From Fimbriimonas sp. (GTDB lineage: Bacteria; Armatimonadota; Fimbriimonadia; Fimbriimonadales; Fimbriimonadaceae), in assembly GCA_030447945.1 (NCBI GenBank), contig JAUJNV010000028.1, forward strand, positions 1 to 17,566: 17,566 nucleotides of DNA. Direction: 5' to 3'. The notes under the pieces are model-generated. The model was given only the letters and a program-made list of their open reading frames with translations, was not told the DNA's origin and did no database searches. This document shows, in pieces, positions 14,667 to 17,566 of the stretch. Both the position numbers and the translations under genes were made by a program. Within the stretch, counting starts at the first letter, position 1, and each line of letters starts with the position of its first letter.

Positions 14667-15048
14667 TTAGCGGCCGTGCCCGCCGAAGAGGTCGCGGATG
14701 AAGCCTATCACGAAGAACCACGCGGCCAGGTACCACACCCGCCGCACCGCCACCGAGCCGACCGCGCTTCCGGCGTCGTGCAACACGCCCCGAAGGCGCA
14801 CCGGCCTCTTGTTCCTCGCGCAGTCGCGGCAGCGGACGCCGGCGGGGCCGACGACGGCAGCGGGTGCAGATTGAGCGCTCGCAGCGGCCACAGCTCACGC
14901 GTGTGGCCTCCTTTTTGTGCTTAAAGCAGTAGTACAGCCCGTCCTCACCGGGAACCGCGACTCGCTCCGCTCGCGGGAGCTCCGCCGCGCAGTTCACACA
15001 AAACCGATCCTCTCGCTCCGCCGCCTTCCCACAATTGCCGCAAGTCAC
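14667..15048 (-). pseudogene. Zinc-ribbon / B-box zinc finger protein with C-terminal membrane segment, one frameshift
   Basis: GTG start at 15048 is supported by a strong AAAGGAGG (15064-15057) nine bases upstream; the longer frame from TTG 15069 would include that site. The N-terminus is a zinc ribbon, TCGNCGKAAEREDRFCVNC (two C-x-x-C pairs). A B-box-like finger follows: YYCFKHKKEATRVSCGRCER, then SICTRC, and after removal of one extra C at 14856/14857, VVGPAGVRCRDCARNKRP. The end YLAAWFFVIGFIRDLFGG is a membrane-spanning segment. Corrected length is about 126 residues. B-box fingers of this type are known at the N-terminus of some bacterial membrane proteins; function here is unknown. The frameshift sits between otherwise intact Cys/His ligands, so it is probably an error or very recent. 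Confidence 0.75.
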
Positions 15049-15069
15049 CTGCCCAACCTCCTTTCCCAA

Positions 15070-15075
15070 ATTGTA
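15070..15075 (-). promoter_or_regulatory. TACAAT -10 box before the zinc-ribbon gene
   Basis: Minus-strand TACAAT lies 21 bases before the GTG start, with a full Shine-Dalgarno sequence between. Unlike the short-leader genes of this window, this one has the conventional promoter, leader and ribosome-binding-site layout. Confidence 0.5.
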
Positions 15076-15113
15076 GCGCTACCGCCGCCGGACGCCTCAT
15101 GTGGCCTCTCCAG

Positions 15114-15119
15114 TATCCT
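15114..15119 (+). promoter_or_regulatory. TATCCT, -10-like box before rtcA
   Basis: TATCCT lies 12 bases before ATG 15132. No RtcR-type enhancer site or sigma-54 promoter (GG-N10-GC with a TTGC end) is evident in the 83-base gap, so E. coli-style rtcR control is not supported. Confidence 0.3.
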
Positions 15120-15131
15120 CTTCGGAACGCT

Positions 15132-16154
15132 ATGGACATCGTTACGATCGACGGCGCGCACGGTGAGGGCGGGGGTCAGATCCTCCGCACGTCCGCCTCC
15201 CTGGCGGCGATCACGGGGCGAGCCGTCGAGGTCGTCAACGTACGGGCGAAGCGTTCCCGTCCGGGGCTGCAACCGGCTCACCTCATGGCCCTCCGTGCGG
15301 CGGCGGCGATCTGTGGCGGCTCCCTGGAGGGCGACCGGATCGGCTCCTCCCGCGTCCAATTGGAGCCCGGGGGCGCGGTCCGGTCCGGCGACTACACATT
15401 CGACGTAGGTACGGCGGGCTCTACGTCCCTCGTCCTCCAGAGCGTGCTTCTGCCCCTCGCCCTCGCCTCCGGTTCCTCCCAGGTGACCGTGCGCGGCGGA
15501 ACGCACAACGAGCACGCGCCGGTGTTCGAGTACCTCGAACGGGTGTATCTGCCGGCGTTGCGGGGGCTCGGCGTCAAAAGCTCGATCCAATGCGAGAGGG
15601 CAGGGCACTACCCCCAGGGCGGCGGGGAAGTGGTGCTTGAGCTGGACGGCGGTGCCCGCTTGGAGCCCGTCGTGCGCGAAGAGAGGGGCGACGTGCGGTC
15701 GCTGAAGGCGCTGGTCGTGACTTCTGGCCTCCCGGAGAAGGTGGGGCTTCGGGGCGAGCGGGCGGTGCTTCAGGCGCTCGCGGGGTTCGATGTCGATGTG
15801 GAACGGCTCGATCGACCCGCGCTGAGCGCCGGCGCGGCCGTTGTGGTCGTCGCGGCTTGCGACGGCGGGGCCAGCGCCTTCACCGGCTTCGGCCGGAGGG
15901 GGAAACCGATGGAGGATGTCGCGGAGGATGCCTGCCGAGAGTTCCTCCACTGGCGTGAAACGGGCGCCGCCTGCGACGAGCACCTAGCGGACCAGCTCGT
16001 GCTTCCGGCAACATTGGCCGGCGGCGTCTGGACTTCGCCCGGAGTGAGCAGCCATCTTAGCAGCGTGCTCTGGGTGGTGGAACGGTGCCTGCCGGTTCGC
16101 ACGGAGCTTCGCCAAAGGGAGGGCGTCGTCAGGGTCGAGATTCGGCGAGATTAG
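15132..16154 (+). CDS. rtcA: RNA 3'-terminal phosphate cyclase RtcA
   Basis: ATP-dependent enzyme that converts an RNA 3'-phosphate to a 2',3'-cyclic phosphate through an adenylated histidine. The 340-residue protein is normal length. Motifs: TIDGAHGEGGGQILRTSASL (near 4-23), RAKRSRPGLQPAHL, FDVGTAGSTSLVLQSVLLP, RGGTHNEHAPVFEY, GHYPQGGGEV and the catalytic-histidine motif EHLADQLVLPATLAGG near residue 290. ATG 15132 gives the family start MDIVTIDGAHGEGGGQ; an in-frame start at 15099 adds 11 unrelated residues. No RtcB ligase, archease or RtcR regulator is adjacent, so the partner in RNA repair, if any, is elsewhere. Its TAG (16152-16154) overlaps the stop of the stalk protein on the opposite strand. 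Confidence 0.95.
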   Translation: MDIVTIDGAHGEGGGQILRTSASLAAITGRAVEVVNVRAKRSRPGLQPAHLMALRAAAAICGGSLEGDRIGSSRVQLEPGGAVRSGDYTFDVGTAGSTSLVLQSVLLPLALASGSSQVTVRGGTHNEHAPVFEYLERVYLPALRGLGVKSSIQCERAGHYPQGGGEVVLELDGGARLEPVVREERGDVRSLKALVVTSGLPEKVGLRGERAVLQALAGFDVDVERLDRPALSAGAAVVVVAACDGGASAFTGFGRRGKPMEDVAEDACREFLHWRETGAACDEHLADQLVLPATLAGGVWTSPGVSSHLSSVLWVVERCLPVRTELRQREGVVRVEIRRD

Positions 16155-16567
16155 GGGCCCGTAATCGTCACGCTTCGATTCTTGCGGTTCCAATGGACTT
16201 GCGCCCCCAGACCCTGGCCGACGAACCGCAGGGGGACCATGATCCGGCCGCGCATCAAAATAGGGGCGGAGTCGAGGATGATCAGCTTCTCATCCACGTA
16301 GGCGTCGGTCTCACCCACGATGAGGCTGACGGTACGGCCCTCGCGCATCGCGACGAGCTTTCGCGTCTCGGGATACCAATCCAGACCGGCCCCCAGCCTC
16401 TCGAAGATGCCGCGCAGCGGCACGAGCACACGGCCCTGCCGCATCACCGGCGCTTGATCGGCGAACACCAACGGCTTTCCCGCGACGGTCACCGCGATCC
16501 GCTGCGCCAGAGCGCTCGGTCCGAGCATGGAGAGCGCGACGGTTGCGAAGTGTGCCCCTAGCTTCAT
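16151..16567 (-). CDS. Secreted copper-amine-oxidase-like N-terminal (stalk) domain protein
   Basis: The 138-residue protein has a signal peptide MKLGAHFATVALSMLGPSALA (cleavage after residue 21) and one duplicated stalk domain: first half VTVAGKPLVFADQAPVMRQG and RVLVPLRGIFERLGAGLDWY, second half VDEKLIILDSAPILMRGR and IMVPLRFVGQGLGAQVHWNR, ending SVTITGP. The paired VPLR-(G/F)-(I/V) strands are the hallmark of the family, found in exported and cell-wall proteins; no catalytic role is implied. ATG 16567 is chosen because it starts the signal peptide; the frame from 16615 overlaps lysS. It is 40 bases downstream of lysS on the same strand and is probably read through from it. It is an intact paralogue of the broken gene at 14036-14631. 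Confidence 0.88.
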   Translation of the reverse strand: MKLGAHFATVALSMLGPSALAQRIAVTVAGKPLVFADQAPVMRQGRVLVPLRGIFERLGAGLDWYPETRKLVAMREGRTVSLIVGETDAYVDEKLIILDSAPILMRGRIMVPLRFVGQGLGAQVHWNRKNRSVTITGP

Positions 16568-16607
16568 GGTCGGTGTTGGGACCGTCCGCCGCCGGGTCGG
16601 GTTCCGG

Positions 16608-17566
16608 CTACTCACCGCCGGGCTGAGTCTGGGGCCGCATCATCGGGAACAGCAGCACCTCGCGCACGTGCTCCGCGCCGGTCAGGAGCATTGCCATCCG
16701 ATCAAGGCCGATACCGCACCCGCCGGTCGGCGGCATACCGCACTCCAGCGCGTAGAGGAACTCCTCGTCCATCGGGTGCGCCTCGTCGTCGCCCCGCGCT
16801 CTCTCGGCGACCTGAGACTCAAACCGCTCACGCTGATCGATGGGGTCGTTGATCTCGGAGAACGCGTTGCAGACCTCGCGGCCGCGTACATAGCCCTCGA
16901 ATCGGCGCGTGATCCGAGGATCAGACGGGTCTTTCTTCGCGAGCGGGGAGGTCTCGATCGGGTAGCCGACGATGAAGGTGGGCTCGATCAAAGTGGGCTC
17001 CACGAACCGCTCCAACAGCTTCTCGATGATCCCGCCGAGGTTCTGCTCCTTCTCCGTGGGCAGTCCCAGGCGCTCCATGGCCCGCTGGGCCGACTCTAGC
17101 GCCTCCAGCTCTGCCGGTGCAATACCCGTGCGCTCTTCGACCGCCTCGAGGAGATTCAGCCGTCGCCAGGGTCTGCCGAAGTCGAGCACCACCTGCGTGT
17201 CGTCCGACGGGATCGGGGCTTCGTCGGTGACCCGCTCCCACTCCGTCCGGACTCGCACCTCCGTCGTGCCGAAGACTTCGAGCGCCACGTGGCGGAACAG
17301 CTCCTCGACGGTCTGCATCATCCCTTCGAGATCGGTATAGGCTTCGTAGTACTCCAGCAGAGTGAATTCAGGGTTGTGGCGGTTGCTCACGCCTTCGTTC
17401 CGGAAGACGCGCCCAATCTCGTACACCTTCGGTATGTCGCCGCAGATGAGGCGCTTCAGGTAGAGCTCCAGGGAGATTCTGAGCTTCACGTCCACCTCGT
17501 AGGCGTTGTAGTGCGTCACGAACGGCCGGGCCGCCGCGCCGCCCGCTTCGAGTTGAAGGAGTGGCG
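16608..17566 (-). CDS. lysS: Lysyl-tRNA synthetase, class II (N-terminus beyond window)
   Basis: Charges tRNA-Lys with lysine. Only the C-terminal catalytic part (about 319 residues) is in the window; the frame is open to base 17566. Visible: LEAGGAAARPFVTHYNAYEV, LRISLELYLKRLI, class II motif 2 GRVFRNEGVSNRHNPEFTLL followed by EYYEAY, the insertion with EPTFIVGYPIETSPLAKK, EINDPIDQRERF, and motif 3 GMPPTGGCGIGLDRMAMLLT near the C-terminus. The ETSPLAK and NDPIDQRERF segments are specific for LysS among class IIb synthetases (AspS and AsnS differ here). The stop is at 16608-16610. The stalk-domain gene follows after 40 bases. Confidence 0.96.
   Translation of the reverse strand, partial: PLLQLEAGGAAARPFVTHYNAYEVDVKLRISLELYLKRLICGDIPKVYEIGRVFRNEGVSNRHNPEFTLLEYYEAYTDLEGMMQTVEELFRHVALEVFGTTEVRVRTEWERVTDEAPIPSDDTQVVLDFGRPWRRLNLLEAVEERTGIAPAELEALESAQRAMERLGLPTEKEQNLGGIIEKLLERFVEPTLIEPTFIVGYPIETSPLAKKDPSDPRITRRFEGYVRGREVCNAFSEINDPIDQRERFESQVAERARGDDEAHPMDEEFLYALECGMPPTGGCGIGLDRMAMLLTGAEHVREVLLFPMMRPQTQPGGE

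Noticed and set aside
15045..15983. 312-codon minus-strand open frame opposite rtcA
   Set aside because: Antisense shadow; rtcA is complete and the minus frame has no recognisable domain.

Overview
The window is a high-GC bacterial chromosome segment with short gaps and overlapping gene ends. The gene mix fits a free-living bacterium: paired copper-amine-oxidase-like 'stalk' domains in small secreted proteins, a glycine-rich RRM protein, an actinobacterial-type GlgP, a LivF ATPase, RtcA, TrpE, LeuD and LysS. Armatimonadota (Fimbriimonadia-like) is my best guess, but no marker gene here settles the phylum.

Layout. 1-2452: a plus-strand XerC/D-type recombinase and a minus-strand rimI > tsaD > small 2Fe-2S protein cluster. 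All are recognisable, and all are cut by many frameshifts. 2453-2520: a heptanucleotide tandem repeat. 2520-5854: divergent livF (minus) and glgP (plus, one frameshift). 5855-6830: a glycine-rich RNA-binding protein gene with a clear Rho-independent terminator, a TATAAT box, a long leader and three copies of a palindromic repeat. 6830-8322: an aldehyde dehydrogenase (minus, one frameshift). 8393-11107: a secreted 613-residue protein and a TPR protein in one operon. 11104-12582: trpE (minus), divergent from leuD (12677-13279), which is followed by a DUF192 lipoprotein. 13854-15048: a minus-strand zinc-ribbon/B-box membrane protein and a stalk-domain protein, both frameshifted, plus a coding-like stretch of unknown nature. 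15132-16154: rtcA. 16151-17566: lysS (partial) followed by a second, intact stalk-domain protein.

Functional themes are translation and RNA (RimI, TsaD, RtcA, LysS, RRM protein), amino-acid metabolism (TrpE, LeuD, LivF) and glycogen use (GlgP). I see no multi-gene defence, secretion or secondary-metabolite system.

The most interesting signals are non-coding. First, a 28-28-28 inverted repeat built of 7-base units fills the trpE/leuD divergent promoter and puts a mirrored -10-like box just before each start codon. Second, TANNNT boxes recur 6-12 bases before start codons, suggesting leaderless or very short-leader transcription. Third, a palindromic repeat family sits between the ALDH and RNA-binding protein genes. 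Fourth, frameshifts are very unevenly distributed and hit essential genes, which points to sequence error in parts of the window rather than real gene decay.
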